Assembly: GCA_008638375.1 (NCBI GenBank) | Contig: CM018037.1 | Span: 37,715,576 to 37,779,575, forward strand | Length of the DNA: 64,000 bases | Direction: 5' to 3' | DNA from: Nyssa sinensis | Taxonomy: Eukaryota; Streptophyta; Magnoliopsida; Cornales; Nyssaceae | The notes under the pieces: model-generated | What the model saw: the letters and a program-made list of their open reading frames with translations, nothing else | What the model was told of the DNA's origin: nothing | Databases searched by the model: none | In this document: positions 47,177 to 59,307 of the stretch, piece by piece | Numbering within the stretch: the first letter of the stretch is position 1 | How the letters are laid out: the number at the start of each line of letters is the position of its first letter | Translations under genes and position numbers: made by a program

Positions 47177-47200
47177 TTCTTATTTCCCTTCATTGTTGAG
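44122..47200. other. SIGA upstream region and intergenic DNA
   Basis: The 5' leader and promoter of SIGA should lie just right of 44121; no TATA box could be fixed. Beyond 45.6 kb no gene is visible. A (GT)n run is at 44519-44537. A direct repeat of about 150 bp is at about 46605-46760 and 46776-46925 (both contain GAGGATTTGAGCCC-like and CTATGATAATAGACTGGAAA). A (CT)n run lies at 47129-47173. Confidence 0.5.
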
Positions 47201-47223
47201 TTAAGACTCTATTGTTGAGTCAA

Positions 47224-49426
47224 ATAAATAAAAGGTATAAAATCACATCAGGTCTTTAACTATATAGTTAAAGGGATAATGGAATGGGTAACCCATATTT
47301 ATTTATCAATGGAGTTGTTAATGGTATGTACAATGCCCCCTTATTTGTCACAAAATTCGAGAGGCTCTTTTTCACTTTTCAGCACTATTTGATAAGTGTT
47401 ATTGGTGTCTTGTATTCCTACTCTGACTTGTATCCGACCTGATTTAAGTATATTTTTTGGACTATCGGACAACATTTGAGTCTGGAAAATCCTCTTTACA
47501 ACTAATCGGTCAATAGTGCAGAAACCCCCTTCTCAGGGTGTTGATCGACACTCAATGCCCAATTTGCATGTTTTCAGCCCAACTTTATTTTCTAGGATTT
47601 TAGAGCACTATGAATTGTATTTTTCCACAAGAAAAAAGTGGGAGAGAGTGGTAAGAATTGTTCTTGGACATTTGTTAGAGGATTTTGACACCCATATTTT
47701 TGCTCTTCACTTTGTTAGTGAAACTTTATAACTGTCCTTCACCCATAGAAGTAGGCATCTTGCCGAACCATGTAAAATTTAGAGTTCTTGTTTATTGTGT
47801 TATTTTGTTTATGCATTTTTCTATTTCATTACTTACTTCCATTATGTGACAAACTAATATTAGAGCCTATTGTTATGATGGCTACCACAAAGTACGAAGT
47901 ATAGAAGTTTGATAGTCAAGATAACTTTAGCCTGTGGTATTTCAAGATGTGTTCATGGTTACAACAACAAGGTTTTGGATGACATCCAACCATCAGTATT
48001 GACCAAGGAGAAAACTACTAAGATGAGAAAAGACTCACAAAGCTATTCAGTTATCTCTTGTTGATGTAGTCTTACGAGATGTCACAAATAAAGAAACAAC
48101 CTTTGGACTTTGGAAAAAGTTAAGAGTTTGTATATGAAGAAGTCATCACCTACCATTTGTATTTGAAACAATACTCTTAAGATGAAGAATATATATATAT
48201 ATATATATTAATGAATTTAACAAAACTATTATGGACTGGAAGAACATTGATGTTAAGGATGATCGATGAAGAAAACTAAGCCCTAATTATTTTGTATTCA
48301 TTATCGAATTCCTTTGAAACATTTTTTTAAATCTATGTTATATGGGAGGGATATCATATGTCTAGTTGATAAGGCATCTTTAAACTTGTAAGAGTTGATA
48401 ACTAAATTGAATGGAAAAGCCATAGATGAGCAGGCCAAGGTTTGTTTGTGACAAATCATTTGGAATTCACCAACATTAAAGGTCGACCTTTTGAAAGGGG
48501 CTTTAGTAATAGTAAAGATAGAGACAGAGGTAGAGACCCAGGCAAATCTAGAGGTTGATCACATTCCAAGTTGAACGAGAATAATGTTGAGTGTTACCAG
48601 TGTCATAAGTTTAGACACTACAAAATAAAGTGTCTTAGTTTCAAATAACAAGGGAAACAAGAAGATGAATTCTTCTAATGTTGCTCGTGTTGTAAAAAAA
48701 ACCTCTAAGGGTTAGATAATGTTCTTTCAATTATCTTTAATGATAATCGCTCCAAGGATAAGTGGATTCTTGATTTTGCTGGCCATTATATATCCCTTGA
48801 CTGAGATTGGTTCACTACCTATGAAGCAACCTGTAACGCCCCGGCCCGTTTACCGAAAATTAAGTTAGTAATTTGGTATTACAAATTTGACGAGAGTAAA
48901 ATAAGGAGTTGCGAGAAATTAAACCGAGAAAAAAAATAATAATAATAAATGAATGAATAAATAAATAAAAAGAAAGCGAAAGAAAATAAAACAAAAACAC
49001 ATAATTTGATTGGCCAATTAAGGCCTAAAGGAAACATAACAAAAAGGAAGCCCAAGATTGAGGCCAAGGGGGTTTGAACCCTTGACCAAGTGAACTAGAT
49101 TCTAAACACCTAAAAAGATTACCAGGTAGGCTGTTAGTGTTTTATGTCTAAATATGTAATGAATTGTATATAACCCAAAACTTGGTTAGGCCACCTCCCA
49201 AATTGGCCAATGGCCATGCATGCAACACATCATCACCACCTCACCCTAGGCACCTTAGGTCATCATCTCCCTAGAAACCACCTGATTGTTCTCTTCTCCA
49301 ACCAGTTTACATGTAATCAAATGATTGCTTATCAAATTGAATAAATCAAATACACATGAGATCCTATTAGGGTATGAACATTGGAAGTGGAAATCAGATT
49401 TGTGTGGTGGTCTTGTGTATTGATAT

Positions 49427-49457
<31 letters not shown>

Positions 49458-52400
49458 GAGAGGATTAGAGAGAAAGTGAAGAGGCACATTGTGTGTGTGC
49501 TTGTGTGCATGTTTGAGTGGCCATTGAAGGAGCAAGGAAGAAGGCTGAGGACTGAGACTGCACGACGAGGACGAGCCAACCCATTGAGGTCTCTTCTTGA
49601 GCCACGAATAGGAAGGAATTCACTGTTCAAAGGTAAACACCCGAAAAACCCAAGATCTTCCTTTCGAATTTCCCTACTGTTTTAGTGTATTTTTAGACTG
49701 TTATTGCATGCTAGTTAGGCAGTAAGATCTGGATTAATGCTCGAATGTTAGACCATCAGAACTGCCCAGAACATAAAAAAATCGTGTAAGCTGCCATGGA
49801 TGACCATGACTGAGATGGGTCTGAATCAACTTACACCGAACCTAGTTTGGTTAGTTTAGACTTAAATTAGACACTTCTAGCAAGCCAAAAACCTACATAC
49901 GCGACCTTAAAGGCTCAAAACCGACCCCCTAATCACAAGTTGCAAGTTCAAGTTTAAAACCCAACCCCACTAAAACTGCGACCAAACTGAAAATTAAAAA
50001 TAAGGACTGAAACCCCATGATCTGTAGGTCAAAACAAACCAAACCTCATGAAGATTGGGCCGAAAATGGACACTTACGAACCAGTTGCAGGTTCGGCTAT
50101 CCTTTTGAACAGAACCCCTTCGAGCTCGATTTGATGCCTCAAATGGACTGGGAAAACATTTGTAAGGATTCCAGAAATACTTTAGGATGAATATCAGTAA
50201 TAATCCGTGGCCAAAAACCCACGAAATTGGAAGAGAAAATCCCTGCAACTAGGGCTACAGTATTCTGCGCAATGGGGAAGACGACGAGTCGACCGAGTCG
50301 ACTCGTCCAACGCGCCCAAGACCCACCGAATTAACTCACACACGTGTCGAGCTACCGGCGTGTCACCTCTTTAGTGGGACTGGCGCCGTTTTGGAGAAAC
50401 AAAATTGTTTTAAAATTAAATTTGGGCTATTCGGACGCGCGGATTGGAAATTGAAATTCGGAATTGGAATGATCGAAGTACGGATAAGGGGGCAAAATTG
50501 GAATAACTGGAATATGTTATTCCAGTTCTCCTAAAGGAACTGAACCGGGTGGTTCAGTTGATAAGTGGACCGGTCTAGGGTTTGGGTGACTGAACCCACT
50601 GGTTCACAGTTTAAAGTTAAAAAGCTGAACCAGAACTTTTGATAATTGCATTTGTACCCCCACCTATTTAGAATATTTTACTAAGGCCCAGGTTTTAAAA
50701 AGGAAATTTCAAATGTGCCAATGGAAAAATAAATAATTAATAAAGTAAATTATTTAATTATTTTATTAATTGGGTAAAATTATTATTTTACCCTTGGACA
50801 TTAAATGACTCAAACGAAGTCCAAATAAATTAAAAGAATAGTGTAACCCAATGCTTTTGGGCATTCCAGACTCAACGGCGAAGTCCGATTTATGAAATTT
50901 ACTCCCGAAATTTAAGACACGTGAAATGTAAAATTACCATTTTACCCCTGATGATACTCAGGGCCAATTGAATATAAAAGGTAGTCCATTTTGACTATTT
51001 TGGGCAATCCGGACTCAACGGTAGAGTCCATTTTGGCAAATGAAAGTACCGAAAAATATGACACGTAAAAGTATAAAATTACAAAAATATCCCTAGACTT
51101 AAAATAAACTATGGGAAAGCAAATTTAGGTCTAGAAAAATCTAAACTAATTATCTTCGACACTCTAAACCGAACGGTGACATCCTTGTGGGGAAATTGGA
51201 ATGGAGAGGGGTCTAAATTGACACTTAAATTATGCGACACTCTAAACAAGAAAGTAACAAAATCTTGAATTGTGACTATAGGGACCTTCGTCGAGGAAGG
51301 ATTTTTGGAAATTGCTTTTGGGACTTTAGATGAGTATTTTCATACCATGTTGAGGTGGATTTTTATTATAGATATAAATATCGAACTTTTGTATAATTTG
51401 AAAATAGATCCTTCTGTTTGAAATTGATTTGAATGACTTATTGACATTGCAATTTCCTAATAGTTTGTAAAATGCTCATGACACTGTAACGGTTTTTCTC
51501 ACCAATCTTTGAATTGTTTTGATTAAAGGCTAAATATGATACTCTAAATTGAATAATTGAGATTGTTATTGATGTTATTGATTTTGGAAATGATTTTGAT
51601 GCATTGAATAACAGAATCTTCTATGACCTGTCATTATCGAATAGATTGTGACTTTATTGAACCCTAACCATGGGGTATACGAGTGGTACTATTGAATTTT
51701 TATCTCAATCAGCGAGGTTCTAATTTGCTGACATTTGAACCCTAACCACGGGGTATATTGGTGGTATTTTTGAATGTGATCTCAGTCAGCGAGGTGCTAA
51801 TTTGCTGGCCATAGAAGAGTAATTTTTGATGATTTGAACTTATATGAATATTGAATGTGAACTATGATTGAACTTTGAATCACCGAATTGAGAACTATTG
51901 AACTATAATTTTGATTATCAGACTATGAAATTTGTTATCGAACTATGTTACCAAACCATGAGGTTGATTTTGAACTATGACTATTGAATTTGAAAACGAC
52001 TTTGAACCGTAACTATGATAGAGTTACAACACTAAACTATGATGTTGATTTAATTATGATTATTGATATTGAAAACGACTTTGAACCATAACTACGATTG
52101 AGTTACAATATTATACTACGATGTTGATTTGACTGTGACTATTGATATTGAAAACGACTTTGAACCATGTTTGAATTATAATACAAATCATCGTTACCAA
52201 CTATGTTATTGGATCATTATTTTGACTGTGTGATGTTATCGATTTTGATTTACGACTGTGATTGAATTGAGATTTATTGAAAATGACTTTGATACCAATT
52301 TCTGATCTGTTGTACTTGATATGATGTATTTTAATTCCATATGAGTATATACATTTCAGACTATACTATATAGTAGTTTTGAAACCCTTGGCATGTTATG

Positions 52401-53903
52401 GAAGTACTCATTGGGCTTGTTGAAGCTCACCCCATTCTATTAACATTTTTCAAGGTAAGGACTAGACAACTTACTTTCAGGTGATGCAAGATAAGTGCTT
52501 AAGTGGCGAAGCAAGTTCTTGTGATGAGTCCTTAACCGAAGATAGATTAGATATTTTTGGGATCTTATGTATTAAGTTATGTAATATTATGCTACTCTTG
52601 ACTTGGAGACTATGATCTTTGATGATGGTATTTGAATTAACTAATGAAGTGATGTAGCTTATTTTGTGGATGATAAGAAAGAAAGAAAAAAAAAAATTTT
52701 ATTCAGCTGCATAAATGGTATTTAGGAAAAGTATTGTGATTATTGAAATAGGCCTCGGCGGCCGATCATGCACCCCTAATCCGCATAAGCCGGGTTTCGG
52801 GTCGTGACACAACCAATGGTGGTTTAGTCTTAACATGTAACAATATGGCTTGTAAGATTTTTGGTGTAGGTAAATTCAAATTTGGTTGCATGAAAAAATT
52901 GCAAGGAATTTGAAGGATATACGACATATACTTAACTTGAAGAAGAGTTTGATTTCTTTGAGAAGTTTAGATTCCAATGGTTACAAGTTCTTTGCTAAAG
53001 TGAAGTGATGAAGGTTTGCAAGTGTGATGAGATATAACAAAGTTACTAGCCTTTATGTTCTTTAGGGCAATACAATTATTGTTTTTATAGATGTTTCACC
53101 TTTATCTTTGGTTGATTTGGATTTGGATACTACCCGCTCATGGTATATGCGATTGGTTCATATAAGCGAAAGAGGAATGCTAGTTTTGAGCAAAAGATGG
53201 TTTATTTTGCAGATAAACTACATAAAACCTTGGTTGTTATAATAATTGTCTTTAGAAAATAAAAAAAGGTAAAGTTCAATAATGTTATATATAGCACTAA
53301 GGGTAAAATTGATTACATTTATTTGGGTCTTTGAGTTCGTATAACCACTTTATCCTAGTGTGGTTCTCGGTTTTTTGACTTCAATCAATGATTATTTAAG
53401 AAGTTTTGAGTGTATTTGTTAAAGTCTAAGAATGAGGCATTTGCAACTTTCAAGCAATGAAAAGTTGTAATTGAGAAGTAAATTGATAAAATGGTCAAGC
53501 AACTTAAAATAAACAACATACAATTCTGTGGTAGAGAGTTTAATCAATTCTGTAGGAATAAAAACACCTACAAAAGCAAGGAACCATTTATCCTTGCTTG
53601 AGGAAGAGTTCAAGCATACCTACAAAAGTAACTCAAGTAACTCTTTTTGATGCACAAACCTTTTTGAGTCTTTGTAGGTTAGTTTTAGGTAAGCATGTTC
53701 CTTTTGGAATACAAACTATTTTTCCTTTTTCTTTCATACCTTTTTTTTTAGATTTTCTTGAAAATAGTGCATGAATGGTTGCATTAGAACTAAAGGCTCT
53801 AACAAAGAACTAGAGCCAATAGTATCCCAAACCTGCTTTATCAAAGACACATCTTTGTTATGAGATGATCTTATCTAAAATTCACTATCCTTTGTAAATT
53901 TTC
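47224..53903 (+). mobile_element. Ty1/copia remnant 2, split by copy C
   Basis: The 5' LTR end and a worn tRNA-Met-type primer site (TAATATTAGAGCC, near 47856) are followed by gag: KFDSQDNFSLWYFKM (47.91 kb) and the zinc knuckle CYQCHKFRHYKIKC (48.59 kb). Then come protease-like WILDFAGHY (48.76 kb), DWFTTYEATNGGLVL (split by the insertion 48832-52809), LKKSLISLRSLDSNGYKFFA (52.94 kb), SLYVLQGNTIIVFIDVS (53.05 kb), WYMRLVHISERGMLVLSKR (53.14 kb) and the integrase block YLLKSKNEAFATFKQ (53.41 kb). Stops are frequent. The 5' LTR start is uncertain. It is followed by Tat-like copy 2 at 53904, and no 3' LTR is in the window. Confidence 0.75.
48832..52809 (+). mobile_element. 4.0 kb TG...CA element with 5-bp TSD, copy C
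   Basis: Starts TGTAACGCCCCGGCCCG and ends GGGTTTCGGGTCGTGACA, flanked by CAACC at 48827-48831 and 52810-52814. Same family as copies A and B. It includes a (GA)n leader region (49429-49451), a splice-donor-like AAAGGTAAAC at 49629, and TTTCAGGTGATGCA at 52475. No gag or pol. Around 51.8-52.3 kb are repeated TTGAACCATGA/AACTATG words. It is inserted in the copia remnant between TTYEA and TNGG. Confidence 0.78.
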
Positions 53904-54452
53904 TGATATACCGTAAATCGACACACCAATCATCTTGAGACACGTATACTAACAGATATGATAATACTCGGTCATCCAGAACAGGCGAAGCCTTCAGAGC
54001 ACACTTATGCACTTGTCCTCCAGAACTCATGCTCTGAACGAAATTCATTCAAAGCATTTCGTATGGTTCAGACCTCGTTATTGCCTTAACATCTGCCGAG
54101 CAGAGAATAAGGAAACAGTCTTTTACAAGGAAACTGCCACACATGGTTATCTCTATTTTGATACAATGTCCAACAAGATAACTGCAATCTCCGATGATCA
54201 AATCCCTATTTTCGTTGCTCCAAATCCTAATCAACTTAGGAAAGCCACAGTCTATAAATTAAACCCTAAAGGTACGCTTTATTTTCATGCTCATTCTTTG
54301 GCTTTCATTACAGTCTTTTCAATTCAGTTTATTGACTTAAGCATCGGAGCAACTACTGCCGGAGCCAATCCGGTGGCCCTTTGATCCCCCTTTTTGAGTG
54401 TTCTACAGGTCGTGGAACCCAGAGTCCTTGCAAGCCAAAAAGTGCAGCATCA
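53904..54452 (+). repeat. 5' LTR of Tat-like copy 2
   Basis: 549 bp, clearly related to the 637 bp LTRs of copy 1 in its right two thirds (the TATAAATTAAACCCTAAAGG box is shared) but divergent at the left. The primer site TTGGCACCGTCTGTGGGAA follows. Confidence 0.9.
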
Positions 54453-54540
54453 GTTTGGCACCGTCTGTGGGAATCGACAAATCTCCAAGTGCTCTATTTG
54501 CAAACTTATTCTCCTTCCTACCGGAGAACCATAGCCGCCA

Positions 54541-56500
54541 ATCTCCGACCAAGGCAGAACGCTCAAAATCCTCAAAACTCTCAACGTCGGCCGCCTGTCG
54601 CACGAGCAAGAGGGCCGACGGTTGATCCTATGTGACAGGAGATTGAGTCAATCAAACGGCACAACCAACTAGTGCAAGAACAACTACTAGCCATATCTAG
54701 AACTCTGACAATGCTTACACGAAATCAGGGGGCGAATCTTCCAAATCTGCTGGTCAATGTTGCTGCTGAGGGGACGCAACCCCCTATTGTCACTACGAAT
54801 GAAGAGCCCTATGAAGAAGCTCCAAAAAATCGGCCAGGGCACCCCCAAAATACTGCTCACATTAGCAGAGATCCATAGCCATCAGCAACCCCGGGCTGGG
54901 GAACGCCAGCCTTTGCCCTTGACATCCATTACCGAAGCATTACTAGAGTTCCGACTCCAAGGGCTTCGGGGGCATATCCAGCACCAGAGGAACCTTAGCC
55001 CTAAGCAGCACCAATTCCTCTAGTTCGGGAGCCTCAGAACCCTCCTCAATCTGTGGGACATACTCAGCTCGACCACCTTGAAGCCGAAGCTATAAGGTGA
55101 GGTTCACAAGAAGTCCGGCCTAGAGGCCCACGGAGGGCTGAAGAAGTTGCAGAATCTATGGATCGAACAGTGGCTATAAGAGGTGCTCAGAACCCTCTAG
55201 AGTAGGACGAGTTGGCCAGACTGCACGGAAGACTTGCCACCCCATTCACTCCTACCATCATATCGGAAGAAAGACCAAGGAAGTTCGTTGTGTCGAAGTT
55301 CACCCTTTATGAGGGGACTAGAGACCCAGTAGATCACCTGTCACATTACCAACATACAATGGCCCTTCACGGGGCCTCTGATGCCTTTATGTGCCGAACT
55401 TTCATTACCAACCTAAAAGGTATCGCCCTAAAATCGTCCAACACCTCCCACCGAACTCAATGACCTGCTTCTATGAGCTCGGTAGGCAATTCCTGGATAG
55501 GTTCATGACAAGTAGGAGGCGCAGAAAGGGACCGGAGTTCTTGCTGAATGTCAAGCAGACTAAGGAAGAGTCCGTCAAAGCTTACATTGCACGCTTCAAT
55601 ACCAGCCTAAAAGGTACCGCTCTAAAATGGTTCTAACACCTCCCACCGAACTCAGTGACCAGCTTCTATGAGCTCGGTAAGCAATTCCTGGACAGGTTCA
55701 TGACGAGCAAGAGGAGCAGAAAGGGACCGGATTTCCTGCTGAATGTCAAGCAGACTAAGGAAGAGTCCCTTAAAGCTTACATTGCACGCTTCAATACCGA
55801 ACTCACTGAGATAACTGACTGCAACCCAGGTTTCCTCGTAGCTGCCCTAACCTCTGGTCTTGCTCACGGAGGTTTTAGGGATTCTGTAACAAAGAGCCCT
55901 CCTGCCGACATGGCTACATTAATAGACCGGGCCAGGAAATATATCAACTTGGAGGAAGCTAACGGCACATCCCAAAAAAGCAAGGAACAAACCCATAAGG
56001 ACAATCCGAAAAGGGAAGACCATAAGAAGGACGACCATAAAATGGACCCTAGCAAGAAGAGGGTCAGGAGTCCAGAAAAGAGAGCGGCACCCTGGGCTGT
56101 TTATAATTCTGATCCAAGGGAATTCACTAACTTTACTCCTTTGAACACTACACTGGCTCAGGTACTTCGGCAGATCCGAGATCGAGAAAACCTAAGATGG
56201 CCAGAGCCGATAAAAGGAGATCCCAGTCTTCGGGACCAAAGTAAATACTGCAATTTCCACAAGGATCACAGGCATACGACTAATTCATGCAGGTCCCTTA
56301 AATATAAGGTTGAGCAGCTCATAAAGAAAAGACGTCTTTGAGAGTTCATTAAGTAGGACGGGAGGCAGAACCTCCACGAGGACAAGCATCAATGCAGGAC
56401 AGACCAGAGGCTTGAGTAGAGACAAGAGCAAAGGGAAGGACGGAATGAGCCTTAGAGGCAGGACAACCATGTTATTTACGTCCTCCATGCAGATACCCCT
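54541..56500 (+). pseudogene. gag of Tat-like copy 2 with internal duplication
   Basis: The N-terminal part near 54541 corresponds to the ATG region of copy 1. The core appears at 55212-55463 (ARLHGRLATPFTPTIISEE, LSHYQHTMALHGASDAFM), then again in part. A block of about 194 bp (55412-55605) is repeated at 55606-55800, so the LGRQFLDRFMTSRR segment occurs twice. The C-terminal part 55655-56341 keeps the region lost from copy 1: ADMATLIDRARKYINLEEA, a Lys/Asp-rich stretch and the zinc-like YCNFHKDHRHTTNSC. Stops, a frameshift and the duplication make it non-functional. Confidence 0.85.
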
Positions 56501-56639
56501 GTTATAGGAATGTCAAACAGAGCAAGGAAAAGGTATGCCCGGGAGGCTAAAGCTGCCCCGAATACTCTGTGGATCACCAATTTTGAGAAAAGGCTCAAAC
56601 CATAACTAGAAATTCAGTTCACAAAGTAGGATCTGGCCG

Positions 56640-57103
56640 AGGTACATTGCCCTCACAGTGATGCCCTCGTCATCACTCTTAAAATTGCCAACTTCGAGAT
56701 CAGAAGAGTTCTGGTTGACATCGGTAGTTCTATTAATATACTGTTCTATGAGCCTCTCAGGCAGATGAAGATTGATCACAATAGCGTCAAGCCTACCACT
56801 GTCATAATGGCAGGTTTTGATGGTAATCTCAGCACCCCATTGCGGAGAATCGACCTGCCAACTATAGTAGGGGAAGGTGAAGGACAGAAAACCACAATCT
56901 CAGAATACATGGTGCTGAATACAAAATCTCCTTACAATGTCATAACTGGGAGACCATGGCTACATCAGATAGGAGCTGTCACCTCGACCTTCAATAAATG
57001 TTTAAAGTATGTCCATAACCGGACTGTTTATTCTGTCAGAGGGTGCCAGCCGACTTCTCGGGAATGTCATGCCATTGCACTCAAGGAGAAAACTACTAAA
57101 TAG
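56640..57103 (+). pseudogene. Aspartic protease region, Tat-like copy 2
   Basis: HCPHSDALVITLKIANF, then LVDIGSSINILFYEPL (DIG in place of DTG) and PYNVITGRPWLHQIGA. A stop precedes it (AAAGTAGGATC, formerly CAG). The frame ends at TAG 57101-57103. Confidence 0.8.
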
Positions 57104-57265
57104 CAATTACAATATGCTCGGGACTGTGCGGATCCAATTCTCTCCCACAGTCCCGAGGAGAAAGGTTGCCCTTTCAGAGTTGAGGAACCCCTAAGCCCAA
57201 GAGGACGGGATAGTAGGACCAAACCAATTAGGAAGCCCAACAAAGTATTAGTCAGCTCAGAATCA

Positions 57266-58486
57266 GTGGGGCACTATTTGTACATTGGTCCAGACTTGAC
57301 ACATGCCGAGCAAGAAGAGATAATAAGATTTCTGAAAGACAACCTCTCTGTATTTGCGTGGGAGACCAAAGATATGGAGGGTATAGATCCAAACCTCATA
57401 ACTCACAAACTAATGGTAGATCCAGACCACCCACCAGTAAGACAAAAAAGAAGGCCGCTAGCTCTAGAGCGGCATTAGATCATAAACGAGGAGGTCCAGA
57501 GGCTACTTGAAGCCAAGATGATACGTGAAGTATTCTACCCAAATTGGCTGACCAATACCGTTTTGGTCAAAAAGAAAAATGACAAGTAGAGAGTCTGTGT
57601 TGACTACACAGACCTCAATAAAGCTTGCCCCAAAGATAGCTTTCCACTACCAAGGATAAACCAGCTGGTTGACGCTACTGCAGGGCATGAACTCATGAGT
57701 TTCATGGATGCCTATTCTGGGTATAACCAAATCCAGATGTACCCTCCAGACCAGGAAAAGACAGGCTTTATAACGGAACGAGGTCTCTATTGCTACAGAG
57801 TAATGCCGTTCGGTTTGAAGAATGTTGGAGCCACGTACCAGCGTTTGATCAACAAGATGTTTAGCCCACTAATCGGTAATACCATGGAAGTTTACATTGA
57901 TGACTTGCTGGTCAAGAGTTTATAGAAAGGTAGCCACCTCCAGCACTTATCCCAGACTTTCGATATCCTAAGACAACACAAGATGAAGCTCAATCCCTCA
58001 AAATGTACCTTCGGGGTGACGAAAGGGAAATTCTTAGGATATATTGTCTCTCAGAGGGGCATCAAGGCAGACCCGACTCAGATCCGAGCTCTGATTGGAT
58101 TGGAATCACCAAAAACCAAAAAAGACATTCAGGCACTGAATGGCAGAATTGTAGCACTGAGCAGGTTTATCTCCAGGTCCACTGATCGTTGTCTACCCTT
58201 CTTCAGAGCTTTAAAAGGTAACAAAGCTTTACAAGGGACGGAAGAATGTGAGAAATCTTTTCAAGAACTGAAGGAATACCTTGCCTCTCCAGAGCTCCTG
58301 TCAAAACCAGTCCAAGGGGAAAAACTACTTTTTTACCTTGCAGTCTCTGAGAACGCAGTCAGCTCCGTACTAGTCAGACAGGACAGGGGAGTCCAGAGGC
58401 CCATATTTTACGTCAGTAGGGCATTGCTCGACATAGAAAAGAGATACCCAGAGGTTGAAAAGTTGGCCTTCGCTTTGGTAATATAG
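57266..58486 (+). pseudogene. Reverse transcriptase region, Tat-like copy 2
   Basis: Follows copy 1 block by block: AWETKDMEGIDPNLITH, VQRLLEAKMIREVFYP, then DK-TAG-RVCVDY at 57586-57588, YTDLNKACPKDSFPLPRI, MDAYSGYNQIQMYP, MPFGLKNVGATYQRLIN and catalytic YIDDLL. Extra stops: TAG after PLALERH (CGG in copy 1) and TAG after LVKSL (CAG in copy 1). The thumb and connection continue in one frame to VLVRQDRGVQRPIFYVSRAL, the part that copy 1 has lost by frameshift. Confidence 0.86.
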
Positions 58487-59178
58487 CTTGGAAACTCCGA
58501 CCTTATTTCCAAGCCCATCCAATTGAAATCCCAACCGCCTATCCCTTGAGGTCGATATTAAGAAAGCCTGAGGTTTCAGGGAGATTAGTAAAATGGTCTG
58601 TGGAATTGGGAGAATTTGACATATTATATGTACCATGAAATTCCATCAAGAGACAAGCCTTGGCAGATTTCGTTGCTAAATTCACCCCGGCACTTCAGGA
58701 CAAGGCACAACTCTTTGAAGCGTCAGAGACATGGCAGCTCTATATTGATGGGTCATCAACCGATCAGGGTTCTGGAGTGGGCCTGGTATTGCAGTCCCCT
58801 GACGGGCTCTTATCAGAAAAAGCAGTTAGCCTGGGATTCAGAGCTTCTAACAATGAAGCAGAATACGAAGCCCTAATCCTAGGCATGAAGTTGGCTCTAG
58901 AATGCGAGGTTCAAAACCTTGAGGTTTTCTCAGATTCCCAGTTGGTGGTGAGCCAAGTCCTGGGAGAATTCTCTATTAAAGACGATAGGATGCTTCGGTA
59001 TTCCGAACTAGTGAACTTCTTGAAGCATTCCTTCCGGACGTTCTCTATCCAAAAAATAGAAAGAAGCCAGAACTACCGAGCAGATGCTTTGGCAAACATG
59101 GCATCCCGCCTAAAGCCAAAAGGAAACTCTGCAGTAAAAATTTCCTACCAACCAAGACCCAGCATAGAGGGAGCCTAA
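58487..59178 (+). pseudogene. RNase H region, Tat-like copy 2
   Basis: LYIDGSSTDQGSGVGLVLQ, SNNEAEYEALILGMKLALE and VFSDSQLVVSQVLGEF keep the acidic residues. The frame runs on to RADALANMASRLKPKG and a TAA near 59176. Upstream, TGA replaces an Arg codon of copy 1 (VP-stop-NS near 58636). Confidence 0.8.
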
Positions 59179-59307
59179 GTTGGCCAAATTGCTGAACAAC
59201 CCCAGAATTGGATGACCCCAATCCTCTAGTACCTGGAATCAGGGCTCCTCCCAGAAGATAAAAACAAAGCGAGGAGAATCCAAATCAGAGCAACTCGGTA
59301 CCTAATC

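Noticed and set aside
49065..49150. Possible tRNA gene or SINE on the minus strand (GGTTCAAACCC B-box-like word)
   Set aside because: The A-box side and acceptor stem do not form a convincing cloverleaf by eye.
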